Assembly: GCF_009758125.1 (NCBI RefSeq)
Contig: NZ_WRXO01000001.1
Location: 186,001 to 250,000 of the forward strand
From: Chitinophaga oryziterrae
Lineage (GTDB): Bacteria; Bacteroidota; Bacteroidia; Chitinophagales; Chitinophagaceae
DNA length: 64,000 nucleotides
Direction of reading: 5' to 3'
Shown here: positions 32,980-43,714 of the stretch, piece by piece
Layout of the letters: every line of letters begins with the position of its first letter
How positions within the stretch are numbered: position 1 is the first letter of the stretch
The notes under the pieces: model-generated
What the model saw: the letters and a program-made list of their open reading frames with translations, nothing else
Told to the model about the DNA's origin: nothing
The model's database searches: none
Position numbers and translations under genes: made by a program

Positions 32980-35673
32980 ATGCCTACAATTTATATTGAT
33001 AATAAACCCTTCGATGTAAAAACAGGTAAGAACCTGTTGGAAGCCTGTCTGAGCCTGGGCCTTGATCTCCCATACTTCTGCTGGCATCCTGCCATGGGCA
33101 GCATTGGCGCCTGCCGGCAGTGTGCCGTAAAAGTATTTAAAGACGAAGAAGACACACGTGGACGGATCGTGATGAGTTGTATGGAAGGTGTGAAAGACGG
33201 ATTACGTGTATCCATAAACGATGAAACAGCCAAAGCTTTCCGCTCACAGGTGGTAGAATGGCTGATGACCAATCATCCGCATGATTGTCCGGTATGCGAT
33301 GAAGGCGGTTCCTGCCACCTGCAGGATATGACTGTGATGACAGGACATAATTACCGGCGTTACGAGTTTAAGAAACGGACCTATACCAACCAATACCTCG
33401 GCCCCCTCATCAATCACGAAATGAACCGTTGTATACAGTGTTACCGCTGTGTACGTTTTTACAAGGATTATGCAGGAGGGAAGGATCTCAATGTTTTCTC
33501 CGCACATAATCATGTTTATTTCGGCAGGGAAAAAGACGGGGTGTTACAAAGCCCCTATAGCGGGAATCTCGCAGAAGTATGTCCCACGGGGGTCTTTACA
33601 GATAAAACATTAAAAGAACATTATACCCGGAAATGGGACCTCACCAATGCGCCTTCCGTTTGCCAGCACTGCAGCCTTGGCTGTAACGTAATTGCCGGCG
33701 AACGTTATGGTAAACTGCGCAATATCGTAAACCGGTATAATGGTGAAGTGAACGGCTATTTCCTTTGTGATAAAGGACGTTTCGGATATGAATTTGTGAA
33801 TAGTGAAAATCGTATCACACAGCCACTTATCCGTAACCAAACAATAGAAGCAACAGCCTATGATAAGCTGATACAACATGCAGGCAAACTGTTGTCCGGA
33901 CATACCCTGGTTGGTATTGGCTCGCCAAGGGCTTCTCTCGAAAGCAACTATGCCCTCCTTGAACTGGTAGGTAAAGAAAACTTCTATCAGGGCATACCGG
34001 ATGACCTGGCATATGTTGAACAAAAAATAGTGGACATTCTGGAATCCGGCGCTATCCACACGCCTTCCCTGAAAGAGATCGAAGAGGCAGATGCCGTGCT
34101 GATATTGGGTGAAGATATCTGGAATACGGCATCTGTTATGGCGCTGGCAGTGCGTCAGTCAGTGATGAAGACCGCTGCAAACCATACAACGGAACAGATC
34201 CCTCTTCCTTCCTGGCAGGATCTGGCCATTAAAGAACTTGTACAGGAGACCAAAGGATTCCTGGCAAATGTGACGGTAGTGCCTTCGCCACTTGACGAAA
34301 TAGCAGCCGTCTCGATGCGGGCAGCGCCGGATGATCTGGCAAGACTGGGCTTTGCGATAGCGCATGTACTCAACCCGTCTCTGCCTGAAGTTCCTGATGC
34401 AGGAGAAATGATCAACACCCAGGCTGCAATCATTGGTAAAGCCTTGCAACAAGCCAGGCATCCTGTGATCATTACCGGCACATCCTGCTGGAGCAATGCC
34501 CTGATCCGGGCCTCGTTTGACATTGCCGCAACGTTGAATGCGGGACTGGCCTTCGTACTGCAGGAATGCAATAGTCTGGGACTGGCCATGATGCGCGCGC
34601 CTTCCTTTGAGAAAGCGGCCGCTTATGCAGAGGAGACAACAAACATCACTGCTATTATCCTGGAAAATGATCTCTACCGTTGTATCCCCGCCATCGAAGC
34701 AGATACTTTTTTCAGCAAGTGTAAACATATCATCGTACTCGACACATTACATAACCGTACCACTGAAAAGGCGCATGTCCTGATCCCGGCAGCTACCTTC
34801 GCCGAAGCGGATGGTACTTTCGTGAATAACGAAGGCCGCGCACAGCGCAGCTGCCAGGTATTTATGCCAGCCAATAAGGAGATCAGGGAAAGCTTTAAAT
34901 GGCTCTCGGATATCAGAACATTACAAACAACTGCCGGCAATGGGCATGAAAGAAATCCTGACGACTTACTACTGGCATTTGAAAACAGGTTCCCAAAATT
35001 TGCGGGTATCAGTAAAGTGGCGCCACCCCACAATTTTCGCATTCATGGGGCCCGTATTCCCCGGGAAGCACACCGGTATAGTGGTCGTACAGCTATGACG
35101 GCCAATATGGCCGTAAGCGAGCCCAAACCGCTGCAGGATGATGACTCCTCCCTGTCATATACCATGGAAGGATACAGAGGATTACCTCCTGCTCCTTTGA
35201 TCCCCTTCTTCTGGTCACCGGGATGGAACTCCGGGCAGTCGGTAAACAAGTACCAGCAGGAAGTTGGTGGCATGTTAAAAGGCGGAGATCCGGGTATCCG
35301 CTTGTTTGAAAAGACGACCACGCTCCCCGCTTTCTACCAGGATGCACCGGAAGCATTTGTACCCCGTCCGGATAAATGGATGCTGCTACCACAGTACCAT
35401 CTCTTCGGATCCGGCGAACTGAGTGTATACACAGCGGGAATTGCATCTCTTTCTTCCGGACCTTATGTATCGTTGTCTAAACACGATGCGGAAAGGCACC
35501 ATGTAAGGAACGGGGATATGGTTTCTGTTAAAGCTGATAATAAAACATACACATTCCCACTTTCTATACAGGAATCATTACCGGATGGCATTGTACTGGT
35601 ACCGGCAGGACTAAGAGGTACGGACGCATTGAGCTGGGGATCATGGGTAAACATCTCAACAGAAATAGTATGA
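32980..35673 (+). CDS. nuoG: NADH-quinone oxidoreductase subunit G
   Basis: At 897 residues this is a long, molybdopterin-oxidoreductase-like NuoG. The N-terminal ferredoxin part has the N1b Cys set (CWHP, GACRQC, SCMEG), then the His-Cys N5 set (HPHDCPVCDEGGSC), and further Cys in CIQCYRC and CPTG, plus the extra cluster CQHCSLGCNVI (N7-like). The C-terminal part holds no molybdenum site motif that I can trust. Its TGA overlaps the nuoH ATG by four bases. Confidence 0.93.
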   Translation: MPTIYIDNKPFDVKTGKNLLEACLSLGLDLPYFCWHPAMGSIGACRQCAVKVFKDEEDTRGRIVMSCMEGVKDGLRVSINDETAKAFRSQVVEWLMTNHPHDCPVCDEGGSCHLQDMTVMTGHNYRRYEFKKRTYTNQYLGPLINHEMNRCIQCYRCVRFYKDYAGGKDLNVFSAHNHVYFGREKDGVLQSPYSGNLAEVCPTGVFTDKTLKEHYTRKWDLTNAPSVCQHCSLGCNVIAGERYGKLRNIVNRYNGEVNGYFLCDKGRFGYEFVNSENRITQPLIRNQTIEATAYDKLIQHAGKLLSGHTLVGIGSPRASLESNYALLELVGKENFYQGIPDDLAYVEQKIVDILESGAIHTPSLKEIEEADAVLILGEDIWNTASVMALAVRQSVMKTAANHTTEQIPLPSWQDLAIKELVQETKGFLANVTVVPSPLDEIAAVSMRAAPDDLARLGFAIAHVLNPSLPEVPDAGEMINTQAAIIGKALQQARHPVIITGTSCWSNALIRASFDIAATLNAGLAFVLQECNSLGLAMMRAPSFEKAAAYAEETTNITAIILENDLYRCIPAIEADTFFSKCKHIIVLDTLHNRTTEKAHVLIPAATFAEADGTFVNNEGRAQRSCQVFMPANKEIRESFKWLSDIRTLQTTAGNGHERNPDDLLLAFENRFPKFAGISKVAPPHNFRIHGARIPREAHRYSGRTAMTANMAVSEPKPLQDDDSSLSYTMEGYRGLPPAPLIPFFWSPGWNSGQSVNKYQQEVGGMLKGGDPGIRLFEKTTTLPAFYQDAPEAFVPRPDKWMLLPQYHLFGSGELSVYTAGIASLSSGPYVSLSKHDAERHHVRNGDMVSVKADNKTYTFPLSIQESLPDGIVLVPAGLRGTDALSWGSWVNISTEIV

Positions 35674-36626
35674 CGGTCATGCAACACATATGGATCGTTT
35701 TAGGCGTACTCTTCGTATTCCTGAATATTGCCGCAGGTCTTATCTGGGTAGAGCGCAGACTGCTGGCCCTTTGGCAAGACAGGCTGGGACCTAACCGTGC
35801 CGGTCCGCTCGGGCTTTTTATTGTGCTGGCTGATACGCTGAAACTTTTCTTTAAAGAAGACTGGATCCCGCCATTCGCAGACAAACTGGTATTCATCGTG
35901 GCGCCTGCCATAGTAGTAGCCAGTGTATTGATGGGCCTTGCAGTTATTCCTTTCGCACCAGGCATTGTAGTCGCAGATCTGAATGTCGGGCTGTTGTTTT
36001 TTCTGGCCATGTCATCATTGGGTGCATATAGTATTGTATTGGGAGGTTGGGCATCCAATAACAAATATTCCCTGCTTGGCGCCTTACGCGGAGCCTCACA
36101 GATGATAGCATATGAAGTATTTATGGGACTTTCCCTGATGGGGGTGGTAATGTTGAGCGGGTCTTTTAATCTGACAACTATTGTAACAGCGCAGCAGCAC
36201 GTTTGGTTTGTTGTTACGCAGCCCGTCGGTTTCATTATTTTCTTTATCGCAGGGATAGCAGAAACGCATCGTCTTCCCTTTGATATACCGGAAGCTGAAA
36301 GTGAATTGATCGCAGGTTTCCATGCAGAATATTCCGGGATGAAATTCGGGATGTTCTTTATAGGAGAGTACCTCGGCATTTCACTGATATCGGCAATGAC
36401 GGTTACCATGTTTTTCGGTGGCTGGCTGGGCCCCGGATTTCTGCCGCCGGTAGTATGGTTCTTCCTGAAGACGTTTGTATTCATCGCACTTTTCATCCTG
36501 CTGAGGGCTTCACTCCCTCGTCCGCGGTATGATCAGCTGTTAGGGTATGGATGGAAAATATTGCTGCCCTTGGTACTGGTAAACCTGTTAGTAACCGGCG
36601 CAATAGCGCTTTGGCTCAGATCTTAA
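35670..36626 (+). CDS. nuoH: NADH-quinone oxidoreductase subunit H
   Basis: Starting at the ATG at 35670 in an ATGA overlap with nuoG, the product has 318 residues; an in-frame ATG 27 bases earlier lies inside nuoG and is not preferred. It has eight or so membrane helices and the conserved [20 protein letters not shown] loop (near 205-225) that forms the quinone entry site. Confidence 0.94.
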   Translation: MTVMQHIWIVLGVLFVFLNIAAGLIWVERRLLALWQDRLGPNRAGPLGLFIVLADTLKLFFKEDWIPPFADKLVFIVAPAIVVASVLMGLAVIPFAPGIVVADLNVGLLFFLAMSSLGAYSIVLGGWASNNKYSLLGALRGASQMIAYEVFMGLSLMGVVMLSGSFNLTTIVTAQQHVWFVVTQPVGFIIFFIAGIAETHRLPFDIPEAESELIAGFHAEYSGMKFGMFFIGEYLGISLISAMTVTMFFGGWLGPGFLPPVVWFFLKTFVFIALFILLRASLPRPRYDQLLGYGWKILLPLVLVNLLVTGAIALWLRS

Positions 36627-36645
36627 AAAAAATAAAAACATCATC

Positions 36646-37161
36646 ATGATTAGTCACCTGCGTACAATGTGGTTGGTCTTCATCCACCTCTTTCATAAAA
36701 AGGTCACTATTGAATATCCGGAAGAAAGAGCGCCGCTGGCAGCGCGCTGGCGTGGACGTATTGTGCTGACAAAAGATCCGGATGGAGGAGAGCGCTGTGT
36801 GGGTTGTTACCTGTGTGCTGCTGCGTGCCCGGTGGATTGTATCGCGTTACAGGCTACAGAAGATGAAGATGGCCGCAGATATCCGGCATTCTTCCGCATT
36901 AATTTTTCCCGCTGCATTTTTTGCGGATACTGTGAAGAAGCATGCCCGACTTATGCCATCCAGCTTATTCCGGACTTTGAAATGGGAGAATATAAACGCC
37001 AGGACCTCGTGTATGAAAAGGAAGACCTGCTCATTGATAGTCAGGGAAAATATCCTGGTTACAACTTTTACAATGTGGCCGGGTTGGATGCAGGCGTGAA
37101 AGAAAAAGGAAAAGGAAGCAATGAAGAAGAACCGGTGGATATAAAAAGTTTATTACCCTGA
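36646..37161 (+). CDS. nuoI: NADH-quinone oxidoreductase subunit I
   Basis: The 171-residue subunit carries two [4Fe-4S] binding motifs, [12 protein letters not shown] (near 51-62) and [12 protein letters not shown] (near 90-101), which hold clusters N6a and N6b. An N-terminal hydrophobic segment ([12 protein letters not shown]) anchors it next to NuoH. Confidence 0.95.
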   Translation: MISHLRTMWLVFIHLFHKKVTIEYPEERAPLAARWRGRIVLTKDPDGGERCVGCYLCAAACPVDCIALQATEDEDGRRYPAFFRINFSRCIFCGYCEEACPTYAIQLIPDFEMGEYKRQDLVYEKEDLLIDSQGKYPGYNFYNVAGLDAGVKEKGKGSNEEEPVDIKSLLP

Positions 37162-37175
37162 AATAACTAAAGAAC

Positions 37176-37694
37176 ATGCCCCTTCTTTTTTACATATCAT
37201 CAGTCATTGCGATCCTCGCCACTATTATGGTGATCACCCGCTATAGCCCGGTACATGCATTATTATATCTCGTCGTTTCTTTTTTGGCCATTGCTGTTAT
37301 ATTCCTCTCGCTGGGAGCTCCTTTCGCAGCTGCACTGGAAGTGATCATTTATGCAGGTGCTATTATGGTGCTGTTCCTTTTTGTGACAATGATGCTTAAC
37401 CTCGGTAAGCAAACCGCGCTTCAGGAGAAAGAATGGCTACAACCGAAAGTCTGGATCGGCCCGTCTTTAATGGCATTTGCATTACTTGCAGAGATGATCA
37501 TATTGCTGTTACGGCCAGAATCCGTTGCTATGCCATTTGCTGTTGTTACCCCACGGCAGGTGTCAATGTCGCTGTACGGAGAATATATCATTGCTGTGGA
37601 ATTGGTGGGATTTCTGATGATGACAGGAATTGTAGGGGCTGCACATATTGGTAAACATAAAAAGAAGAACCTGCACAGGTTCCTGCAAACATAA
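37176..37694 (+). CDS. nuoJ: NADH-quinone oxidoreductase subunit J
   Basis: The 172-residue membrane subunit has five predicted helices, including [20 protein letters not shown] (near 53-72), the helix that contains a pi-bulge in characterised complex I. It ends four bases before nuoK. Confidence 0.92.
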   Translation: MPLLFYISSVIAILATIMVITRYSPVHALLYLVVSFLAIAVIFLSLGAPFAAALEVIIYAGAIMVLFLFVTMMLNLGKQTALQEKEWLQPKVWIGPSLMAFALLAEMIILLLRPESVAMPFAVVTPRQVSMSLYGEYIIAVELVGFLMMTGIVGAAHIGKHKKKNLHRFLQT

Positions 37695-37698
37695 AACG

Positions 37699-38007
37699 AT
37701 GTCATCTATTCACGCACATACGGTCTTAATAGTTGCCGCCATACTGTTCGTACTGGGGCTGGCAGGAGCATTGATCAGGAGGAATGTCATCTTCATGCTG
37801 CTTTCCATTGAGATCATGCTCAATGCAGCCGGACTAGCCTTTGTAGTTGCCGGGGCCAGATGGCAGCAGCCGGACGGACAGATCATGTACCTGTTCATCC
37901 TGGCCATGGCAGCCGCAGAAGTCTCCGTAGCACTGGCGCTGGTACTACAGATTCATCATCAGCACAAGACATTGGATATTGAACAACTAAAGGAATTAAA
38001 AGATTAA
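37699..38007 (+). CDS. nuoK: NADH-quinone oxidoreductase subunit K
   Basis: The ATG at 37699 gives the normal 102 residues; a longer frame beginning inside nuoJ is rejected. Three helices carry the conserved membrane Glu residues in SIEIMLNA (E37) and AAAEVSVAL (E72), which take part in proton translocation. Confidence 0.94.
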   Translation: MSSIHAHTVLIVAAILFVLGLAGALIRRNVIFMLLSIEIMLNAAGLAFVVAGARWQQPDGQIMYLFILAMAAAEVSVALALVLQIHHQHKTLDIEQLKELKD

Positions 38008-38014
38008 ATTTTAT

Positions 38015-39901
38015 ATGGAACAATACCTGTATCTGATACCTGCACTGCCTCTCATCGGCTTCCTGGTGTTATCACTGGCAGGGAAATATTTGTCCCGTAA
38101 TTTCATTGCAGGGATAGGGGCCGGCAGTGTTTGTGTGTCTGCACTTATCACTATCATATTAGGTGTCCGTTTCCTCCAATCACCACCAGGTACAGTATAT
38201 ACCCAGCTATTGTGGCATTGGTTTCTTACAGGGCATTTATCGGCAGATTTAAGTCTGCGCATAGATGCGCTATCACTTATTTTTATTTGCATCATTACTT
38301 TCATAGGAGCGCTGATCCATATTTATTCTATTGCCTTCATGCGTAATGACCGGGATTATGCACGCTTTTTCGCCAGCATGAATCTCTTCGTTTGTGCCAT
38401 GCTGTTATTGGTGATGGCGGACAACCTGGTATTGTTGTACCTGGGTTGGGAAGGAGTAGGATTATGTAGTTATCTGCTCATCGGGTTCTGGTATGAAACG
38501 CCGGCCAATTACAGGGCCGCGAATAAAGCTTTTGTGATCACCCGTATCGGGGACACTGCTATGATCATTGGTCTCTTTCTTATTTTTAAAGAGCTGGGGA
38601 CATTGTACATCCCGGATATACTTATACAGTCAACACAACATTTTAACAGTGGTTCCGCTACCATTACGCTCATCGCATTATTATTGCTGTCGGGCGGCAT
38701 TGGTAAATCGGCACAACTTCCCCTGCAGACCTGGTTGCCGGATGCAATGGCTGGCCCATCTCCGGTAAGTGCCTTAATCCATGCAGCAACAATGGTAACT
38801 GCGGGTGTGTATCTCATTTCAAGGATGCATACGATATTTGAACTATCCCCGCTGGCGATGCATGTCACAGCAGTAATCGGCGCGGTTACCCTCTTCATGG
38901 CAGGCTGCAGTGCCATGGTCCAGACCGATATAAAAAGAGTACTGGCTTACTCTACTATCAGCCAGATCGGGTATATGTTCCTGGCCATGGGCGTAGGAGC
39001 CTGGAGTGCCGCTATCTTTCATTTCTTTACACATGCGTTCTTTAAAGCGCTGTTATTCCTTGCCGCCGGTGCTGTTATTGAAACATTACACCATGAACAT
39101 AACATTTTTAAAATGGGCGGTCTGAGAAAGGAGATGCCGGTCATCTACTACACCTTTACCATCGGTGCGGCTGCATTAGCAGCATTACCATTGGTCACCG
39201 CAGGGTTTTTTAGTAAAGACCAGATCCTCTGGTATGCGTGGAGTGCCGGCGGCGGACATCCCGCACTTTGGGCATTAGCACTGTCGGGAGCTTTTATTAC
39301 CGCATTTTATTCTACAAGGCTGATACTGGTTGTATTCTGGGGAGACATGAAAACAACGCCCGGTCATCTTCCCTCAGGTATTATGACTGTCCCGCTGATC
39401 ATCCTGGCTTTCTTTTCAATAGCAGGCGGCTGGATAGAATGGCCGCATAATCTTTTGCACATCTCTCTTTTTTCCGAACAGGTGCAACAGGTATTGCCGG
39501 TTACCCAACTGAAACCCCATCTGCCGGAGGAAATAGTATTCCAGCTGATAGCAGTAGTTGTGTCTCTCTTCGGTATTTATACCGGCTATGCGTTATACTA
39601 CAGGCAAAGTGAATTGATGACACTGTGGCGGCAGTCAGCAAATGTAATGACGGTACGAAACTTCCTGTTGAACGGATGGAGATTTGACCAGCTGTATGAT
39701 ACCTTGCTGGTAAGACCTTTCCTGTTCATCACCCGCATTAATAAATCCGATGTAACAGACAAACTATATACCGGCATCGCTGATATTCACCTGCAGCTCA
39801 ATAAACTGTTCTCCTTCTTCCAGAATGGTTCTTTAAGATGGTATGTTGCCGGAGTGTTGATTGGTATCCTCTTTATCATCACCTTACAATTATTGCTATG
39901 A
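38015..39901 (+). CDS. nuoL: NADH-quinone oxidoreductase subunit L
   Basis: The 628-residue antiporter-like subunit has about 16 membrane helices, with LGWEGVGLCSYLLIGFWY (near 148-165), TWLPDAMAGPSPVSALIHAATMV and the Lys-bearing IKRVLAYSTISQIG. The C-terminal part should form the long lateral helix. It would carry one proton channel. Confidence 0.95.
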   Translation: MEQYLYLIPALPLIGFLVLSLAGKYLSRNFIAGIGAGSVCVSALITIILGVRFLQSPPGTVYTQLLWHWFLTGHLSADLSLRIDALSLIFICIITFIGALIHIYSIAFMRNDRDYARFFASMNLFVCAMLLLVMADNLVLLYLGWEGVGLCSYLLIGFWYETPANYRAANKAFVITRIGDTAMIIGLFLIFKELGTLYIPDILIQSTQHFNSGSATITLIALLLLSGGIGKSAQLPLQTWLPDAMAGPSPVSALIHAATMVTAGVYLISRMHTIFELSPLAMHVTAVIGAVTLFMAGCSAMVQTDIKRVLAYSTISQIGYMFLAMGVGAWSAAIFHFFTHAFFKALLFLAAGAVIETLHHEHNIFKMGGLRKEMPVIYYTFTIGAAALAALPLVTAGFFSKDQILWYAWSAGGGHPALWALALSGAFITAFYSTRLILVVFWGDMKTTPGHLPSGIMTVPLIILAFFSIAGGWIEWPHNLLHISLFSEQVQQVLPVTQLKPHLPEEIVFQLIAVVVSLFGIYTGYALYYRQSELMTLWRQSANVMTVRNFLLNGWRFDQLYDTLLVRPFLFITRINKSDVTDKLYTGIADIHLQLNKLFSFFQNGSLRWYVAGVLIGILFIITLQLLL

Positions 39902-41367
39902 TACTGATCTGGATGATATGCATATTACTTAGCGGTGGCATATTATGCTGGCTGACAGCGCAAAGACTACCCTTACTTGCAAAGTGGATAGCCTTGCTCA
40001 CTGTCATCGCGGACATGTTGATCGCATGCTGGCTTTTCCGTGTCTACGAGGCATTTCCGGATAATACATCCTGGTTCATCAATTACCAGGCGAACTGGAT
40101 ACCGTCAGTGGGTATCAGTTTCCACGTGGCCCTGGATGGATTCAGTCATTTATTATTACTGCTGACTTTCTTCCTTGGCATCTTATCCGTGCTCTGTTCG
40201 TGGAAAGAGGTCCGCGAAAAAACGGGTTTCTATTTTTTCTGCCTGTTATGGTCACTGGCAGGTATCAGTGGAGTGTTCATTGCGATGGACCTCTTCCTGT
40301 TCTATTTCTGCTGGGAGATCATGCTGATCCCCATGTTTTTCCTGATCGTCATATGGGGCGATGCCCGCCGCCGTTATGCCGCGTATAAATTTTTCATCTT
40401 TACACAGGTAGGCAGTCTGCTCATGTTATTAGCTATCCTGGCCCTGTATTTCATTCATGGGCGGCAGACAGGCAACTACACTTTCGATTATTTCGGTCTG
40501 CTACATACAGTAACAGATGGCGCCACAGCAAAATGGATCATGCTGGGATTCCTCTTTGCATTTGCCATTAAGCTGCCGGTAGTACCTTTTCATAACTGGT
40601 TGCCGGATGCGCATAGTGAAGCACCTACCGCGGGCAGTCTTTTACTGGCGGGTTTATTATTGAAGACAGGGGCTTACGGGATCATTCGTTTTGTTTTGCC
40701 TTTCTTCCCTGAGGCATCTGTTTCAATTGCCCCATGGATGATATTCCTTGGTGTTACAGGTATTATCTATGGAGCCTTACTGGCTTTTTCACAAACAGAC
40801 CTGAAGCGTCTGATCGCATATACTTCCGTGAGCCATATGGGTTTTGTGCTGGTGGGTATTTTCTCTTTCAGTAATATCGCGATGCAGGGAGTAGTGATGC
40901 AGATCCTTACGCATGGTATCAGTACCGGAGCGCTGTTCGTGATGGCCGGTATGCTCAAGGAAAGACTGCATACCAGGGATATTACACAGATGGGCGGCTT
41001 ATGGACTTCCATGCCGGCGCTGGGAGGAGTTGCCATTCTGTTTACAATGGCTTCTGCCGGACTTCCTGCGTTGGGTAACTTCATTGCGGAGTTCTTCATC
41101 CTGTTGGGTGCATTTGCGGGTAACCCGGTCTTCAGTGTGATAGCCACGCTTGGGTTAATTCTTTCAGCCCTGTATTCGCTGCGCATGCTGCAGAAAGTAT
41201 TCATGGGACAACAGACCGTTACAGTACCTGTAAAGGATATCAGTACCAGAGAATTTATCATTATGGCCGCGCTAAGCATCAGTATTGTGATACTGGGGCT
41301 ATTCCCGCAGCCTGTAATAGATACCGTGCGCCATTTATCTACGATTCATCCTTCAATCCATGAATGA
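39898..41367 (+). CDS. nuoM: NADH-quinone oxidoreductase subunit M
   Basis: The ATG at 39898 overlaps the nuoL TGA (ATGA), giving 489 residues; a longer open frame starting inside nuoL is not used. It is an antiporter-like subunit, with FYFCWEIMLIPMFFLI near 135-150, HNWLPDAHSEAPTAGSLLLAG and LKRLIAYTSVSHMGF. Overlap with nuoN is eight bases. Confidence 0.94.
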   Translation: MILIWMICILLSGGILCWLTAQRLPLLAKWIALLTVIADMLIACWLFRVYEAFPDNTSWFINYQANWIPSVGISFHVALDGFSHLLLLLTFFLGILSVLCSWKEVREKTGFYFFCLLWSLAGISGVFIAMDLFLFYFCWEIMLIPMFFLIVIWGDARRRYAAYKFFIFTQVGSLLMLLAILALYFIHGRQTGNYTFDYFGLLHTVTDGATAKWIMLGFLFAFAIKLPVVPFHNWLPDAHSEAPTAGSLLLAGLLLKTGAYGIIRFVLPFFPEASVSIAPWMIFLGVTGIIYGALLAFSQTDLKRLIAYTSVSHMGFVLVGIFSFSNIAMQGVVMQILTHGISTGALFVMAGMLKERLHTRDITQMGGLWTSMPALGGVAILFTMASAGLPALGNFIAEFFILLGAFAGNPVFSVIATLGLILSALYSLRMLQKVFMGQQTVTVPVKDISTREFIIMAALSISIVILGLFPQPVIDTVRHLSTIHPSIHE

Positions 41368-42799
41368 ACTGCAACTTTTAGCACTGCTTCCTTTTATTGT
41401 GTTGGCAATGGCATCTGTCATTGTGATATTACTGATTGCTTTCCGGCTGAGCCATACTGTCATCCAGGTAGTTGGGTTCCTGATGATGTGCCTGGTGGTT
41501 TTCGCAACATGGTATGTAAAAGATACATTACCGAAGGAGATAGCACCACTTTTTATAGTGGATGGGCAGGCAGCTTTATTCACAGGTCTCATCATTTTCT
41601 CCGTATTGGTGATAGGCTTGTTTTCATACATCTACTTTGAAGAACGGGAAGAGAATCCCAAAGAATATTATATACTCTTATTCCTGGCCACCCTGGGAGC
41701 AGCCATACTTACTATCAGTCAGCATTTCATCTCACTTTTCATCGGACTGGAATTATTAAGCGTAAGCTTATATGCATTGATCGCCTACCTGCGAAACCGT
41801 AATAATGCGGTGGAAGCAGGCATGAAGTACCTTATACTGGCAGCTATTTCATCTGCTTTCCTTCTCTTTGGAATGGCACTTATCTATATGGAAACAGGTA
41901 GTATGAAATTTGCCGGCATAGCAACAGTGTTAGGGCAGGCAGGGGCCTCTCCATTGTTCCTGATGGGACTTGGTATGATCGTCGTAGCGATTGGTTTTAA
42001 GCTGGCCCTTGTACCATTCCATCTCTGGGCGGCAGACGTTTATCAGGGTTCCCCTTCCCCTGTTACGGCTTTTATTGCCACCATTTCAAAGATCGGGACA
42101 TTTGCGGTACTGCTCCGCTTTTCACAGATCATTCATTTGCAACATTATCCGCTGGTCATCATCATTTTTTCCGTCATTTCCATTGCTTCCATGATAGCAG
42201 GGAATATCCTGGCACTGCGGCAACAAAATCTTAAACGCCTGCTGGCCTATTCTTCCATTGCACATTTCGGGTACTTACTCGTGGCATTTCTCCCCGGCAA
42301 TGAAGCGGGAACAGAAGCCGCCATTTTTTACCTGATCGCGTATGCAATTACATTATTAACTGCCTTTGGGGTGATCATTCTCCTCTCTTCCAGGCAGCGG
42401 GAAGCGGATAATCTCAATATATATGAAGGACTGATCTGGAAACAACCCATTATTGCCTCTATACTGGCTATTGCATTGTTCTCCCTGGCGGGCATCCCGT
42501 TGACTGCCGGTTTTCTGGCAAAATTCTTTATACTTTCTGCCGGTGTACAACAAGCCGTCTGGCTACCGCTGATCGTCCTGGTATTGACCAGCGTGATTGG
42601 TTTATATTATTACCTGCGTATCATCACTACCCTGTTTTCTTCAACAGTGTCAACCGAAAGTATGCCCAAAACGATACATCCGTTTTTTCATATCTCCACT
42701 TATATAACATTAGTGATCATGGCAGGTCTGTTGTGTTGGCTGGGGGTATTTCCGGGCATTATACTCAGTAGTATACGGACCTTCCTGTTGCTGCATTAA
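41360..42799 (+). CDS. nuoN: NADH-quinone oxidoreductase subunit N
   Basis: The 479-residue subunit is the last in the operon and antiporter-like. It includes GLELLSVSLYALIAY, FHLWAADVYQGSPSPVTAFIA and LKRLLAYSSIAHFGY. The order A, B, CD, E to N is complete, with no gene missing or interrupted. Confidence 0.94.
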   Translation: MNELQLLALLPFIVLAMASVIVILLIAFRLSHTVIQVVGFLMMCLVVFATWYVKDTLPKEIAPLFIVDGQAALFTGLIIFSVLVIGLFSYIYFEEREENPKEYYILLFLATLGAAILTISQHFISLFIGLELLSVSLYALIAYLRNRNNAVEAGMKYLILAAISSAFLLFGMALIYMETGSMKFAGIATVLGQAGASPLFLMGLGMIVVAIGFKLALVPFHLWAADVYQGSPSPVTAFIATISKIGTFAVLLRFSQIIHLQHYPLVIIIFSVISIASMIAGNILALRQQNLKRLLAYSSIAHFGYLLVAFLPGNEAGTEAAIFYLIAYAITLLTAFGVIILLSSRQREADNLNIYEGLIWKQPIIASILAIALFSLAGIPLTAGFLAKFFILSAGVQQAVWLPLIVLVLTSVIGLYYYLRIITTLFSSTVSTESMPKTIHPFFHISTYITLVIMAGLLCWLGVFPGIILSSIRTFLLLH

Positions 42800-43113
42800 A
42801 ATTCCAATGGTAATATCATCTGCATTACTATTGGTTCCAGGTTCTCCCAGGTAGCCCTCTGTTTTCCATTTTTTCCTTTAAAGGTAATAAAACTGCAAAT
42901 AAGGTCATTGTAAGCCCACCAACAAGTCTGGCTGCCTCTGCCTTTTGTTTAAACCTGATAAAGGAACGCAGAAAAGAGCTGGTTTGCAGGCACAGCCTTA
43001 AATATATGATCGGCTTGCCAGAATTATAATCAGGGAAAATACAGAACTGTCATTTTTTAAGATCAAGCATAAAAAATGTCAGATTTTCTGAAAAAAAATC
43101 AGTCCGCTTTTGG

Positions 43114-43129
43114 TGGCATAACCTTTGAT
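43114..43129 (+). promoter_or_regulatory. Possible sigma-54-like promoter of hsp20
   Basis: TGGCATAACCTTTGAT has GG and GA spaced by ten bases, close to the sigma-54 pattern TGGCAC-N5-TTGC (GG-N10-GC). The -12 GC is GA here. It lies 80 bases before the hsp20 ATG. The same run also nearly fits TAnnTTTG with one extra base, so either reading is possible. Confidence 0.3.
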
Positions 43130-43198
43130 GATTTTTTAAGAGAAAGGGTTGGCCGACCTCTTCAATCGGATTATTAAATTTATTCTTCAACTATTAAA

Positions 43199-43205
43199 AA
43201 GGAGG
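43199..43205 (+). promoter_or_regulatory. Strong ribosome binding site of hsp20
   Basis: AAGGAGG is a full Shine-Dalgarno match with a five-base spacer to the ATG at 43211. Most genes in this window have none, so it suggests high translation. Confidence 0.75.
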
Positions 43206-43210
43206 TTATT

Positions 43211-43660
43211 ATGTCTCTCATCAAAAGGAGCGGGAATGTATTCCCTCCATTCCCGGCGTTGTTCGACGACCTTTTCAGCCGCGAACTTTTTAATTGGGGA
43301 AACAATAATTTTTCTGCTACCAGTACTACCGTGCCTTCAGTAAACATTAAAGAAACATCCAATGATTTTGAGGTGGAAGTAGTAGCTCCAGGTATGGACA
43401 AAAAAGACTTTGATATTACGCTGAATGGCAACCTGCTGACGATTTCTTCATCCAGGGAGCACGAGGATGAAAAAAAGGAAGAAAACTATATCCGCAGGGA
43501 ATTTAGCTATCAGTCATTTCAGCGCAGTTTTGAACTACCCAAAAACGTTGTGGACCCAGAAAAGATCAATGCCCGTTATGAAAATGGGCTCCTGTATCTG
43601 ACGATTCCTAAAAAGGAAGAAGTCAAACAGAGTGCTCCGCGGGTAATTGCAGTAGAATAA
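43211..43660 (+). CDS. Hsp20/alpha-crystallin small heat-shock protein
   Basis: The 149-residue protein has a short N-terminal arm, an alpha-crystallin domain (about 45-140: VEVVAPGMDKKDFDITLNGNLLTI, FQRSFELPKNVV) and the ARYENGLLYLTIPK strand with a short tail. Small heat-shock proteins hold unfolded proteins. A strong ribosome binding site and possible sigma-54-like promoter suggest stress-dependent, high expression. Confidence 0.93.
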   Translation: MSLIKRSGNVFPPFPALFDDLFSRELFNWGNNNFSATSTTVPSVNIKETSNDFEVEVVAPGMDKKDFDITLNGNLLTISSSREHEDEKKEENYIRREFSYQSFQRSFELPKNVVDPEKINARYENGLLYLTIPKKEEVKQSAPRVIAVE

Positions 43661-43666
43661 TCGAAG

Positions 43667-43691
43667 CCCGCCCAACAGGGCGGGTTTTTTA
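43667..43691 (+). terminator. Terminator of hsp20
   Basis: CCCGCCC-aaca-GGGCGGG with a following T-run is an intrinsic terminator seven bases after the stop codon. Confidence 0.88.
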
Positions 43692-43714
43692 TTCCATTTT
43701 TTAAAAGTATAGTT

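Larger units (their letters stand above)
42800..43210. other. Intergenic region between nuoN and hsp20
   Basis: The stretch begins with an imperfect 11-base-arm inverted repeat at 42804-42834 (CCAATGGTAAT/ATTACTATTGG, one mismatch) right after nuoN, which may act as a weak terminator, and ends with a possible -24/-12 promoter and a strong ribosome binding site for hsp20. No gene was seen. Confidence 0.4.
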
